Source: Pseudomonas yangonensis (GTDB lineage Bacteria; Pseudomonadota; Gammaproteobacteria; Pseudomonadales; Pseudomonadaceae). From it: a stretch of DNA of 64,000 nucleotides. The notes beneath the pieces are model-generated. The model was not told the origin of the DNA and did no database searches. It saw nothing but the letters and a program-made list of their open reading frames with translations. Below, piece by piece: positions 17,701 through 25,742 of this stretch; position 1 is the stretch's first letter, and every line of letters starts with the position of its first letter. Location of the stretch: NCBI RefSeq assembly GCF_009932725.1, contig NZ_BLJU01000016.1, forward strand, positions 1 through 64,000. The letters are read 5' to 3'. Both the position numbers and the translations under genes were made by a program.

Positions 17701-18112
17701 CGATGATCGCCTTGTTCCATTCGCTGATCTGACTGGAGCGTTCGTTGAGCAACTGCTCGAGCTGGGCGAGCGGGGTGCGTGCATGGCGCGTGGACGTCTG
17801 GGGTTCGGGGCTGGATTTGAGTCGGTCCAGCTCGCGCTGGGCCTCGCTGATCAGGCGCGGGGCACTGTCGAGCTGTTTGCGTAGGTCGTTCAGGCGCTGC
17901 TCGGCGTTCTGACGGTCCTGCAGCATGCGCAGGGTCTGCTCGAGCGTCTGCTTGAGCGCCAGTTGTTCGGCCTCCGGCAGTTTGCGGTCGGCCAGGCCGT
18001 CCAGGCTCTGCTGCACGCTTTCGCTGGTCGGTGGCTCCTGGGCGAACACCTGCGGGATGCCGAGACACAAGGCGAACAGAGCGGCTGCTAGGGAAAGGCG
18101 CGACAGATGCAT
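14762..18112 (-). CDS. mscK: Mechanosensitive channel MscK (KefA) type
   Basis: 1116 residues from ATG 18112, where a signal peptide begins (MHLSRLSLAAALFALCLG, cleaved after VFAQ); a frame to 18151 would add 13 residues in front of it. Order: signal; periplasmic coiled-coil region rich in Gln, Arg and Glu (about 40-470); about eleven membrane segments; then the MscS-like pore, GLGFGLQEIFANFISGLIIL, followed by ERPVRIGDVVTIGNLSGTV, the beta domain. The length and architecture fit MscK rather than MscS. It releases ions on membrane tension; E. coli MscK also depends on external K+. The K+/H+ antiporter gene next door makes a link to osmotic and K+ control plausible. The C-terminal tail is Ala/Pro-rich. 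Confidence 0.93.
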   Translation of the reverse strand: MHLSRLSLAAALFALCLGIPQVFAQEPPTSESVQQSLDGLADRKLPEAEQLALKQTLEQTLRMLQDRQNAEQRLNDLRKQLDSAPRLISEAQRELDRLKSSPEPQTSTRHARTPLAQLEQLLNERSSQISEWNKAIIEANSLVITAQTRPERAQAEISQNQARSQLINDALKSGRFEGKALTQERRNQLNAELSLLAAQTQLRRQELSGNSLLQDLGSAQRALLEERINRAEQERQALQGLINERRRAESEQTVAEQSREAERASSDRLLARESSLNLKLSDYLLRATERLNALTEQNLQTRQQLDNLNQANQALDEQIRVLQGSLLLSRILYQQKQALPKLKLDDGSLANEIADIRLYQFELNKQREEISDPARYVENLLSGQPSEEVTPELRNALREQLTTRRELHDRLNRSLNALLNESITLQLNQKELESTASSLRATIDEQMFWIPSNKPLDLDWLKSAPRHFQQQLADMPWGMAISELGAGLIERPLVFLPLILLCALILWRRQYLFDKLSALHGDIGHYKHDSQLHTPMALGLNVILALPVTLFLALCGYALLHDARGQNLYLGAALYEMAEAWLVFYTLHRILSPDGVAILHFHWPPANVTFFRQHLRRLGLVVMALVAVVSIAEHQPASLAGDVIGIAVVITCYALMAWLLFHLLFSAPLRENASGLRTALGVLFNLLPLALIGAVAFGYYYTALKLTDRLIDTLYLLIILLIVEATLVRGLSVAARRLAYQRALAKRQAQSKESLDGEAPVEEPTLDIEQVNQQSLRLIRLALLGGFLVCLYAVWADLIGVFTYLDTINLYEYSSGTGDNAALVPISLMDVIGALIIVAITVALARNLPGLLEVLVLSRMRLAQGSAYATTTLLSYALVAIGIVSTLSTLGVSWDKLQWLVAALSVGLGFGLQEIFANFISGLIILFERPVRIGDVVTIGNLSGTVSKIRIRATTITDFDHKEIIVPNKTFITGQLINWSLTDTVTRVTLKVGVGYGSDLDLVRKLLLQAAQENPRVLKEPAPLVYFLNFGESTLDHELRIHVRDLGDRNPATDEINRFIDREFPKNGINIAFRQVEVYVKNLEHGEKKLDQKDLAKIAAAGAAGVQGTPPPPIAP

Positions 18113-18170
18113 GGTCGATTGATCTACTGAGTGGACGGTTGCGATTGACATTACCCGCGATACAACGAAG

Positions 18171-18192
18171 GCGCGGGCCTGTTGGCCCGCGC
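18171..18192 (-). terminator. Strong stem-loop downstream of the antiporter gene
   Basis: A perfect 9-base GC stem, GCGCGGGCC (18171-18179) and GGCCCGCGC (18184-18192), with a 4-base loop. It lies 46 bases past the antiporter stop and before mscK on the same strand. There is no T-tract, so it may weaken or protect the transcript rather than end it. The remainder of 18113-18237 shows nothing else. Confidence 0.45.
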
Positions 18193-18237
18193 GATGCTGA
18201 TGCTAGCAGAGTCCCAGCGGGGTGTTTCGCTCGTCTG

Positions 18238-19983
18238 CTAAAAGTGCAGCCCTGGGCCCGGACGTGTGCCCTCGGGGAATCTGACGCCGACTTTGCGCAC
18301 CTTGTTCCCTTCCATGGCCGCGACCGTCCAGGTCAGACCCTGCCACTCCACCTGGTCGCCGACCACCGGCTCGCCACCGATTTCGTGGGCGATGAAACGG
18401 CCCAGCGGTTGATTGCCTTCCGTTTCGTCGAGCTTCAGGCCGTAGAGCGCAGCAACGGCGCTCAGCTCGGCGTCGCCTTCCAGCACGAAATCACCGAAGA
18501 AGCGCAGGTCCTGACCTCGGGTGGGCGCCTGGCTGAACAGCTTGCCGAGTGCCGACAGGTCATGTTCGTGACCGATCACGCAGAGCAGGTCACCGGCTTG
18601 CAGGCGCGTGCTGCCCGAAGGGTGAAGCAGTTCTCGGCCACGGAAGAGTGCGGCAATACGGGTGCCATCCGGCATGTTCAGCTCGCGTAGCGCGGCGCCA
18701 ATGCACCATTTTTCTGCGCCCAGGCGGTAGACGAACAGCTCCCACTGGCTGGTCGGGTGCACCTCCAGGCCGGCGCGTGACACGGGTGCCGGCTCCGGCG
18801 GTACGGTGACGCGCATCAGCTTGGCCGCCAGCGGCAGGCTGGTGCCCTGCAGCAGCAGGGAGATGATCACGATGAAGAAGGCGACGTTGAAGAACAGCTG
18901 CGCATTGGGCAGGCCGGCCATCAGCGGGAATACCGCGAGAATGATCGGCACCGCGCCACGCAGACCGACCCAGGCGATGAAGATCCGCTCGCGGTCGTGG
19001 AAGGCACGAAACGGCAACAGACCAAGAGCGATCGACAATGGCCGCGCGAAGAGAATCATCCACAGCGCCAGGGCCAGCGCCGGCAGGGCGATGGGCAGCA
19101 GCTCGTGCGGCGTGACCAGCAGACCGAGAACCAGGAACATGCCGATCTGCGCCAGCCAGGTGAGCCCGTCGAGCATGTGCAGAATGCCGTGGCGCGAACG
19201 GATCGGCCGGTTACCCAGCAGCAGGCCGCACAGGTAGATGGCGAGGATGCCGCTGCCGCCCACGGCGGTGGTGATGGCGAAGATGATCAGGCCGCCGCTG
19301 ACCACCAGTAGCGGATACAGACCGGTAGCCAGCTCCATGCGATTGATCAGTTTCAGCAGCAGCCAGCCGCCCCCCAGGCCGAGCAGAGCGCCGAGGCCAA
19401 ACTGCTGCACCAGCTGGATCGGCAGGTCCCAGCTGAAGCCGGATTGACCGCTGGCGAGCATGGCGATCAGGGTCACGGTGAGGAACACCGCCATCGGGTC
19501 GTTGCTACCGGACTCGATTTCCAGCGTGGAGCTGACCCGCTCGTTGAGGCCGCGTCCGCCCAGCAGGGAGAATACCGCCGCAGCATCGGTGGAACCGACG
19601 ATGGCGCCGATCAGCAAGCCCTCGAGCAGCGTCAGGTTGAACAGCCAGGCAGCGGCAAGGCCGGTCAAACCCGCCGTTATCACCACCCCGACCGTCGCCA
19701 ATGACAAGGATGGCCACAGGGCCACACGGAAGCTGGAAACCCGTGTGCGCATGCCACCGTCGAGCAGGATCACCGCCAACGCCAGGTTGCCGACCAGGTA
19801 GGCCAGGGGATAGTTGTTGAAGACGATACCGCCGGGGCCGTCGGTACCGGCCAGCATGCCGACCGCAAGGAAGATCACCAGGATGGGAATGCCGAAACGC
19901 GTGCCGAACGCGCTGACCAGAATGCTGGCCGCTACCAGAAAGGCGCCGATCAAGAACAGATTGTTGATGGCGCTGGCATCCAA
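18238..19983 (-). CDS. nhaP2: K+/H+ antiporter, NhaP2 (CvrA) type, with TTG start
   Basis: 581 residues from TTG 19983, giving the family N-terminus (M)DASAINNLFLIGAFLVAA; AGGAG stands 9 bases upstream. An in-frame ATG at 20025 would add 14 charged residues and lacks a site as good. About 12 membrane helices (1-395) form a CPA1 exchanger with NDPMAVFLTVTL, including the transport Asp, and GLRGAVPIILAVFPLMAG. A TrkA-C regulatory domain follows (about 400-490, WCIGAALRELNMPDGTRIAALFRG), then a CorC-type C-terminal domain (about 500-581, VVGDQVEWQGLTWTVAAMEG). It expels K+ or other cations in exchange for protons across the inner membrane. A promoter candidate lies at 20040-20070. Confidence 0.93.
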   Translation of the reverse strand: MDASAINNLFLIGAFLVAASILVSAFGTRFGIPILVIFLAVGMLAGTDGPGGIVFNNYPLAYLVGNLALAVILLDGGMRTRVSSFRVALWPSLSLATVGVVITAGLTGLAAAWLFNLTLLEGLLIGAIVGSTDAAAVFSLLGGRGLNERVSSTLEIESGSNDPMAVFLTVTLIAMLASGQSGFSWDLPIQLVQQFGLGALLGLGGGWLLLKLINRMELATGLYPLLVVSGGLIIFAITTAVGGSGILAIYLCGLLLGNRPIRSRHGILHMLDGLTWLAQIGMFLVLGLLVTPHELLPIALPALALALWMILFARPLSIALGLLPFRAFHDRERIFIAWVGLRGAVPIILAVFPLMAGLPNAQLFFNVAFFIVIISLLLQGTSLPLAAKLMRVTVPPEPAPVSRAGLEVHPTSQWELFVYRLGAEKWCIGAALRELNMPDGTRIAALFRGRELLHPSGSTRLQAGDLLCVIGHEHDLSALGKLFSQAPTRGQDLRFFGDFVLEGDAELSAVAALYGLKLDETEGNQPLGRFIAHEIGGEPVVGDQVEWQGLTWTVAAMEGNKVRKVGVRFPEGTRPGPGLHF

Positions 19984-20039
19984 CTGCGTGTACTCCTGGC
20001 TGACAAACGTGGGGCGCCTATGCATGGCGCGTGCCAGGG

Positions 20040-20070
20040 ATTCTAACCGTAGCCTTCGTACCGCTGTCAA
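20040..20070 (-). promoter_or_regulatory. Candidate sigma-70 promoter of the nhaP2-type gene
   Basis: On the minus strand a perfect TTGACA (20065-20070) is followed, 19 bases later, by TAGAAT (20040-20045); reading the -10 box as TTAGAA gives a spacer of 18. It faces the antiporter gene with about 50 bases of leader to TTG 19983. The spacer is longer than ideal. The AT-rich stretch just upstream could act as an UP element. Confidence 0.5.
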
Positions 20071-20143
20071 AAAGGTTATTACATTTTTCTAAATCGTCCC
20101 GAAGCATGCCCTGTCGGGCTGCTCCGGGGCGTTTGGCTCGACG

Positions 20144-21949
20144 TCAGAACCAGCTGTCCTGCATGCCCAGGCAGGTATCGTCGCGCGCTTCGAGGATGGC
20201 CAGGTCGTGGTGGCAGCCCGGCACTTCCCAGGTCAGGAAGTAACGCGCGGCCTGCAGCTTGCCGCGGTAGAAGGCCTGTTCTTCGGCATTGTCCGTGCGG
20301 GCCAGGCCCTGCTCGGCGCGAATGGCCTGTTCCAGCCAGCGCCAGCCGATCACGGTGTGCCCGAACACTTTCAGGTACAGCGCCGAGTTGGCCAGGCCCT
20401 GGTTGACCTTGCCGCTCATCAGGTCGCCGAGCAGGGCCAGGGTTACCGCCTGCAGGCGCGCCAGCAATTGTTCGAGCGGCTGACGCAGGGCAGTGAGCGA
20501 TTCGTACTCGCTGGCGCGCTGGCAGCAGTCGTTGATCAGCTTGAGCAGTTGCTTGAGCGCGGCGCCGCCGTTCATCGACACCTTGCGCCCGAGCAGGTCG
20601 AGCGACTGGATGCCGTGAGTACCCTCGTGGATCGGGTTGAGGCGGTTGTCGCGGTAGTACTGTTCCACCGGGTATTCGCGGGTATAGCCGTGGCCGCCGA
20701 GAATCTGGATGGCCAGCTCGTTGGCCTTGAGGCAGAACTCCGAGGGCCAGGACTTGACGATGGGCGTGAGCAGGTCGAGCAGCTCCAGCGCGCGGGTGCG
20801 ATCTTCGGCGGTTTCCAGGGTCTGGGTGTCGTCGAACAGCCGGGCAGCATACAGGCCGAGGTCGAAGGCGCCTTCGACATAGGCCTTCTGCGTCAGCAGC
20901 ATGCGCCGCACGTCGGCGTGCTCGACGATGGAAATCTGCGGGCTGGTCGGGTCCTTGCCGTCCGGCTGGCGCCCTTGTGGGCGATTGCGCGCGTAGTCCA
21001 GCGAGTACAGATAGCCGGCATAGCCGAGCATGATCGCGCCCATGCCGACGCCGATGCGCGCCTCGTTCATCATCTGGAACATGTAGGAAAGACCGGCGTG
21101 CGGCTTGCCCACCAGATAGCCGACGCACTCGCCGTTGTCGCCGAAATTCAGCGCCGTGGAGGTGGTGCCGCGCCAGCCCATCTTGTGAAACAGGCCGGCC
21201 AGGGTCACGTCGTTGCGTGCGCCCAGGCTGCCATCTTCATTGACGTGGAACTTGGGCACCAGGAACAGGCTGATGCCCTTTACCCCGGGCGGTGCGTCCG
21301 GCAGCTTGGCCAGGACCATGTGCACGATGTTCTCGGAAATCGGCTGGTCGCCGCCGGAGATGAAGATCTTGTTGCCCTTGATGCGGTAGCTGCCGTCGGC
21401 ATGCGGCTCGGCGCGGGTTCTGATGTCCGACAGCGAGGAGCCGGCATGCGGCTCGGTCAGCGCCATGGTGCCGAAGAAACGGCCATCGATGATCGGCTGC
21501 AGGTAGCGGGCCTTCTGCTCCTCGCTGCCGAAGGCCTCGATCAGATTGGCCACGCCCATGGTCAGCATCGAGTAGGAGCTGGTGGCGATATTGGCCGACT
21601 GGAAATGGGCGAAGCAGGCCTGCGACAGCAGGTTGGGCAACTGCATGCCGCCGTGCTCGAAATCGCGGGTGGCGTTGAGGAAGCCCGCCTCGTGGAAGGC
21701 GCGCAGCGCCGGCTCGACCTCGGGAATCAGCACCGCGCCGCCGTCGACGTACTGCGGTTCGTTTTCGTCGTTCTTGCGGTTGTGCGGGGCGAACAGTTCC
21801 TCGGCGATGCCGCGTGCGGTGCCGATCGCCGCGTCGAAGGTTTCGCGGTTGTGATCGGCGAAGCGTGGGCGCTGGGTCAGGGCTTCGGCGTCGAGTACTT
21901 CATAGAGTTCGAACGCCAGGTTGCGGGAGCTGAGCAGGGTCTCGGACAT
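20144..21949 (-). CDS. Acyl-CoA dehydrogenase, large 600-residue type (DmdC/FadE5-like)
   Basis: 601 residues from ATG 21949 (MSETLLSSRNLAFELYEVLDAE); a longer frame to 22012 is not family-like. Flavin-linked alpha,beta-desaturation of an acyl-CoA. Seen: an extra N-terminal helical part, MALTEPHAGSSLSDIRTRA (FAD and substrate loop), NKIFISGGDQPIS, the middle beta domain, the C-terminal helices with ILGGHGYTREYPVEQYYRDN, where the Glu is in the position of the catalytic base, and a C-terminal extension of about 130 residues. The length matches the group with 3-methylmercaptopropionyl-CoA dehydrogenase; the substrate here is not known. It stands alone, convergent with nothing and flanked by unrelated genes. 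Confidence 0.93.
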   Translation of the reverse strand: MSETLLSSRNLAFELYEVLDAEALTQRPRFADHNRETFDAAIGTARGIAEELFAPHNRKNDENEPQYVDGGAVLIPEVEPALRAFHEAGFLNATRDFEHGGMQLPNLLSQACFAHFQSANIATSSYSMLTMGVANLIEAFGSEEQKARYLQPIIDGRFFGTMALTEPHAGSSLSDIRTRAEPHADGSYRIKGNKIFISGGDQPISENIVHMVLAKLPDAPPGVKGISLFLVPKFHVNEDGSLGARNDVTLAGLFHKMGWRGTTSTALNFGDNGECVGYLVGKPHAGLSYMFQMMNEARIGVGMGAIMLGYAGYLYSLDYARNRPQGRQPDGKDPTSPQISIVEHADVRRMLLTQKAYVEGAFDLGLYAARLFDDTQTLETAEDRTRALELLDLLTPIVKSWPSEFCLKANELAIQILGGHGYTREYPVEQYYRDNRLNPIHEGTHGIQSLDLLGRKVSMNGGAALKQLLKLINDCCQRASEYESLTALRQPLEQLLARLQAVTLALLGDLMSGKVNQGLANSALYLKVFGHTVIGWRWLEQAIRAEQGLARTDNAEEQAFYRGKLQAARYFLTWEVPGCHHDLAILEARDDTCLGMQDSWF

Positions 21950-22068
21950 GGAACGGGCCTCCAGATGATCGACCGAGTCTAGGCAGGCGGTCGCCCGGCT
22001 GCCCAGCATCATCAGTCATGGTGATAAATCACCACACCACCTGTCAGCCCTGGACCGCAGGAGCGGCT

Positions 22069-23121
22069 TCAGCCGCGATGTGCTTCGAAACCCCGCCCCA
22101 GCCCGCGGGTCAGCTCGGCCGCCGGCATTGGCCGGCAGCTGGCGACGTTCTGCCCGGCCCACAGCGGCGAGAAGTCACCGCTGCCCTGGGCCTCGGCCGC
22201 CGCGCGCAGCGGCGCGATGGCCGCGGTGGCCAGGGGGAACTCTGGCGCATGCGCGCTGATCGGCCCCAGCTCACGCATCAGACGGTTGACGATGCCGCGC
22301 GCGGGGCGGCCGCTGAACAAGTTGGTCAGCGCCGTATGGTGTGCCGCCGGGCTCTGCAGGGCAGCGCGGTGAATGGCGCCGGTAGCGGCCTCGGGGCACA
22401 GCAGGTAGGCGCTGCCGACCTGCACCCCGGCAGCGCCGAGGGCCATGGCGGCGGCCACCCCGCGGGCATCGCCGATGCCGCCAGCGGCGATCACCGGCAC
22501 CGACAGTGCATCGACCAGCTGCGGCAGCAGGGCGAAGGTGCCGAGCTGGCGGCTCAGGTCGTGATCGAGAAAATGTCCGCGATGGCCGCCGGCTTCCAGC
22601 CCCTGAGCGATCACCGCGTCGACGCCGCGTTCCTGCAGCCAGAGCGCCTCGTCCAGCGTGGTGGCGCTGGAGAGAATCTTCGCGCCGCTGCGCCGGACTC
22701 GCTCCAGCAGGTCCGGCTGCGGCAGGCCGAAATGGAAGCTGACCACCGCCGGGTGAAATTCTTCTACCAGTGCGGCGGCCTCGTCGTTGAACGGCAGGCG
22801 CCCGGGCCCGCCGGCAATGCTCGCCGGGTCCACACTCAGCTCGGCATAGTAGGGCCCCAGTGCTTCGCGCCAGCCTGCCTCGCGCTCTGCATCCGGTTGC
22901 GGCGGTACGTGGCTGAAGAAGTTGAGGTTGAACGGGCGTTCGGTCAGCTCGCGCATCGCCTGCAGCGCCTGGCGCAGGGCTGCGGGTGTGAGCATGGCGC
23001 AGGGAATCGAGCCAAGGCCGCCAGCTTCGCATACGGCAGCAGCCAGACGGTGATCCTGCGAGCCGGCCATCGGCGCCTGGATCAGGGGCAGTTCGCTACC
23101 GAGCAGTTCTTGCAGAGACAT
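22069..23121 (-). CDS. Nitronate monooxygenase (2-nitropropane dioxygenase family)
   Basis: 350 residues, a TIM-barrel FMN enzyme that oxidises alkyl nitronates such as propionate-3-nitronate to aldehyde or keto products. Seen: LIQAPMAGSQDHRLAAAVCEAGGLGSI at the N-terminus, VVSFHFGLP, a QGLEAGGHRGHF loop holding the catalytic/FMN-contact histidine, and the phosphate-binding IAAGGIGDARGVAAAMALGAAGVQVGSAY. It resembles class I enzymes such as P. aeruginosa PA1024. It faces the rlmJ gene head to head across 116 bases. Confidence 0.9.
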   Translation of the reverse strand: MSLQELLGSELPLIQAPMAGSQDHRLAAAVCEAGGLGSIPCAMLTPAALRQALQAMRELTERPFNLNFFSHVPPQPDAEREAGWREALGPYYAELSVDPASIAGGPGRLPFNDEAAALVEEFHPAVVSFHFGLPQPDLLERVRRSGAKILSSATTLDEALWLQERGVDAVIAQGLEAGGHRGHFLDHDLSRQLGTFALLPQLVDALSVPVIAAGGIGDARGVAAAMALGAAGVQVGSAYLLCPEAATGAIHRAALQSPAAHHTALTNLFSGRPARGIVNRLMRELGPISAHAPEFPLATAAIAPLRAAAEAQGSGDFSPLWAGQNVASCRPMPAAELTRGLGRGFEAHRG

Positions 23122-23237
23122 GGCGGGTTCTCGCTATCCAGGGAGATGCGCAGCCTAGGCCGTAAAGGTGCGAAGGGGCAAGCCGCAATGCCAGGCGCCG
23201 GCCTGTTAAACTGCGCGCCTGATTCGAGGACTCGCAC

Positions 23238-24092
23238 ATGAACTACCGCCACGCCTTCCATGCCGGCAATCACGCCGACGTGCTCAAGCATCTGGTACTG
23301 ACCCGCCTGCTCGCCCTGCTGTCGAAAAAAGAGGCGCCGTTCGCCTATCTGGACAGCCACGCCGGCCTCGGCCTCTACGATCTGCAGGGCGATGCGGCCA
23401 GCCGCACCGGCGAGTACCTGGAAGGCATCGGCCGCCTGTGGCAGGCCACGCAGCTGCCGGATGCGGTGGAAGCCTATCTGGAGGTGGTGCGGGCGATGAA
23501 CCCGGATGGCGAGCTGCGTTACTACCCCGGTTCGCCGGAGCTGGCGCGCCTGCTCAGCCGTGAGCAGGATCGTCTGCAGCTCAACGAGAAACACCCCGAG
23601 GACGGCCGCCTGCTCAAGGACAACATGCGCGGCGACCGTCGCGTTGCCGTGCACCTGGGCGAGGGCTGGCTGGTGCCGCGGGCGCTGATGCCGACCCGCG
23701 AGAAGCGCGTGCTGCTGCTGATCGACCCGCCTTTCGAAAAGACCGACGAGCTGCAGCGCTGCGTCGAAGCGCTGAATGAGGCACATGGGCGCATGCGTCA
23801 GGCCATCGTGGCGATCTGGTATCCGATCAAGGACGAGCGCCAGCTGGCGCGCTTCTACCGCGATCTGCAAAAAAGTGCCGCACCGAAGCTGCTGCGGGCC
23901 GAACTTTATGTGCATGCCCCGGACGACGCCACGCGCCTGAGCGGTTCCGGTCTGGTGATCAGCAACCCACCTTGGGGGCTGGAAGACGAGCTCAAGCAAC
24001 TGCTGCCCTGGCTGGCCGACGCGCTCGGGCAGAGCCAGGGTGGCTGGCGTTTGGATTGGCTCATAGAAGAAGCCGCAAGCGGCAAGCCATAG
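23238..24092 (+). CDS. rlmJ: 23S rRNA (adenine-2030-N6)-methyltransferase
   Basis: 284 residues, full length. It methylates A2030 of 23S rRNA before ribosome assembly, using S-adenosylmethionine. The N-terminus MNYRHAFHAGNHADVLKHL is the family signature, followed by YLDSHAGLGLYDL (SAM site), LLIDPPFEKTDE, holding the catalytic DPPF in place of NPPY, and VISNPPWGLEDEL near the C-terminus. It is one of few plus-strand genes in this part of the window. A REP-like element follows it. Confidence 0.97.
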   Translation: MNYRHAFHAGNHADVLKHLVLTRLLALLSKKEAPFAYLDSHAGLGLYDLQGDAASRTGEYLEGIGRLWQATQLPDAVEAYLEVVRAMNPDGELRYYPGSPELARLLSREQDRLQLNEKHPEDGRLLKDNMRGDRRVAVHLGEGWLVPRALMPTREKRVLLLIDPPFEKTDELQRCVEALNEAHGRMRQAIVAIWYPIKDERQLARFYRDLQKSAAPKLLRAELYVHAPDDATRLSGSGLVISNPPWGLEDELKQLLPWLADALGQSQGGWRLDWLIEEAASGKP

Positions 24093-24129
24093 CTGCAAGC
24101 GAGCCGCACACTGCTCTTGCCTGCAGCGC

Positions 24130-24188
24130 GTAGCCCGGATGCAATCCGGGAGCCGTGGCCCCCGATCCCCGGATTGCATCCAGGCTAC
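24130..24188. repeat. REP-like imperfect palindrome, copy 2
   Basis: Arms of 21 bases at 24130-24150 and 24168-24188 are inverted with one mismatch and a 17-base middle. The left arm is identical to that of copy 1 at 10688; the middle differs. It lies between the convergent 3' ends of rlmJ and the HD-GYP gene and may act as a terminator or gyrase/IHF-type site, as reported for REP elements elsewhere. Confidence 0.88.
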
Positions 24189-24198
24189 TGCCCGTTAT

Positions 24199-25452
24199 TC
24201 AACCGCGTTTCTGGTTGGGCTCGATGTGATAGCTCAGGTTGCGCCTCGGGCTGAGGTATTCCAGCACCTCCAGCGGTAGCTGCGAAGGACGCAGGCTGCG
24301 GGCGATGGCCAGCTTCGGCTCCTGGGCGAGATCGAGGATCAAGGCTTCCTCCTTGGCAATCTCGGCATCGAAGATAATCAGCGTCGGTTTGAGTGCCTGG
24401 CTCGGATTCATACCCAGCACCAGCGCATAGCGCTCATCCTCCAGCTGCACCAGGCTACCCGGCGGGTAGATGCCCATGACGCGGATGAAGGCCTTCAATG
24501 CCACTTCGTCGAAGTGCTCGCGCTGCTGCTTGAACATCAGCGCCAGGGCCTCGTGCGGGCTCAGCGCCTGGCGCGGGTCGAGCGGGTTGCACAGGCCGTC
24601 GAAGTGGTTGGTGATTGCCACCAGGCGGCTCAGGCGGCCGATAGCGGCTTCGCGCAGGCCACGCGGGTAGCCGCTGCCGTCACAGTGTTCGTGGTGCTCA
24701 TGGATGATGCGCAGCACCTCGTCATCGAGCATCAGCTTCTGCCCCATGCGCACGCCGAACTCGGTGTGCATCTGCAGCAGCTGCTGCTCCGCGCGCGTCA
24801 GGGGCTCGGGCTTGAGCAGCACCTTGCTTGGCACTTCCAGCTTGCCGATATCGTGCAGCAGCGCGCCGAGGCCGAGGCTATGACAGGCCTCACTGTCGAG
24901 CCCGAGCTGGCGCCCGAGCAGCAGGGACAGCACGGTGACGTTGAGTGCGTGAAAGTAGCTGTCCTCGGCGGCCTTGCCGGTAATGCTGTGCAGCACCACA
25001 CCCGGGGCGCCGAGCAGCGTCTCGACCATCTCGCCGACAATGGCGCCGGCCTGGCGCATCGCGTCTTCCGGGCGGCTGCGCAGGGTCTGGTTGAGGACCT
25101 TGATGCGCTGGCTGGCTTCGAGGAAGCGGCGGTCCACGTCGGCCAGGCGGCTGCGCAGCTGGCGCAGTTTCTGCGCGCGTTCCTGACGTTCCTGTGCTTG
25201 CGGATCGACGGGCCGTTCGATGGGGGCGGGCGCCGGTGCGTCTTCGGCGAGCTCCAGAGGCGGGCAATCGCTACGCGCCGGGTCATAACGCAGCTGCTTG
25301 AGGTTCAGGGCGCGCAGGGCGCGAATCTGCGCCTCATCCTTGATCTTGAAGTTGCTGAACGCGAAATCGTGCTCCCACCAGCTCAGGTCGAGTTGGACGT
25401 AGAGGCCGACGCATAGCTGATCAGGCGTGATGTAGGGCGCAGTGGCAGACAT
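24199..25452 (-). CDS. HD-GYP cyclic di-GMP phosphodiesterase with DUF3391 domain
   Basis: 417 residues from ATG 25452, with GGACGAG as its ribosome site. The N-terminal DUF3391-like domain (YITPDQLCVGLYVQLDLSWWEHDFAF, about 1-75) is followed by a charged coiled linker and the HD-GYP domain (about 150-340). The metal site His200-Asp201 is in LLHDIGKLEVP, followed by IIHEHHEHCDGSGYPRGL, which carries the HHE and GYP motifs. All key residues are present, so it should hydrolyse cyclic di-GMP. The next gene upstream is YjfB-like and another c-di-GMP gene, dipA, is 1 kb away. Role in motility or biofilm is inference. Confidence 0.92.
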   Translation of the reverse strand: MSATAPYITPDQLCVGLYVQLDLSWWEHDFAFSNFKIKDEAQIRALRALNLKQLRYDPARSDCPPLELAEDAPAPAPIERPVDPQAQERQERAQKLRQLRSRLADVDRRFLEASQRIKVLNQTLRSRPEDAMRQAGAIVGEMVETLLGAPGVVLHSITGKAAEDSYFHALNVTVLSLLLGRQLGLDSEACHSLGLGALLHDIGKLEVPSKVLLKPEPLTRAEQQLLQMHTEFGVRMGQKLMLDDEVLRIIHEHHEHCDGSGYPRGLREAAIGRLSRLVAITNHFDGLCNPLDPRQALSPHEALALMFKQQREHFDEVALKAFIRVMGIYPPGSLVQLEDERYALVLGMNPSQALKPTLIIFDAEIAKEEALILDLAQEPKLAIARSLRPSQLPLEVLEYLSPRRNLSYHIEPNQKRG

Positions 25453-25528
25453 GCCGGGCTCGTCCAATGATGGCTGATTGCCCCGAATTCTAGTCCGGCC
25501 GAGTGCGTGATGGCAGCAGTTCTTCCGC

Positions 25529-25726
25529 TCAGGCCATCACATCGATGCTGTTGCCCAGGTGAGGCGGATTGCTGGGGGCGCTGACCGGCGCAGCGGCCTG
25601 CACCAGTCCGGTGATATTGGCAGCCTGCAGATCCAGCGTCTTGCGCAGCAGCAGAAGCGACATCTGCGCGGAAATTTGCGCCGATGCCTGACTCGATACC
25701 TGGCTGGAAATGCTGCTCAGCTCCAC
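25529..25726 (-). CDS. YjfB-like small protein (putative motility family)
   Basis: 65 residues, MELSSISSQVSSQASAQISAQMSLLLLRKTLDLQAANITGL..., with a Ser/Gln/Ala-rich helix followed by a short hydrophobic segment and a Pro-rich tail. The pattern MSLLLLRKTLDLQAANITGL matches the YjfB family, in which some members are linked to motility; the function is not known. The gene is short and lies between the HD-GYP gene and msrA, on the same strand with small gaps, so cotranscription is possible. Confidence 0.75.
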   Translation of the reverse strand: MELSSISSQVSSQASAQISAQMSLLLLRKTLDLQAANITGLVQAAAPVSAPSNPPHLGNSIDVMA

Positions 25727-25742
25727 GACCCTTAACCCTTAT

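Noticed and set aside
20207..21982. 591-codon frame opposite the acyl-CoA dehydrogenase
   Set aside because: Shadow frame; no recognisable domain.
22018..23241. 407-codon plus-strand frame opposite the nitronate monooxygenase
   Set aside because: Arg/Gln/Gly-rich shadow; the opposite strand has clear FMN motifs.
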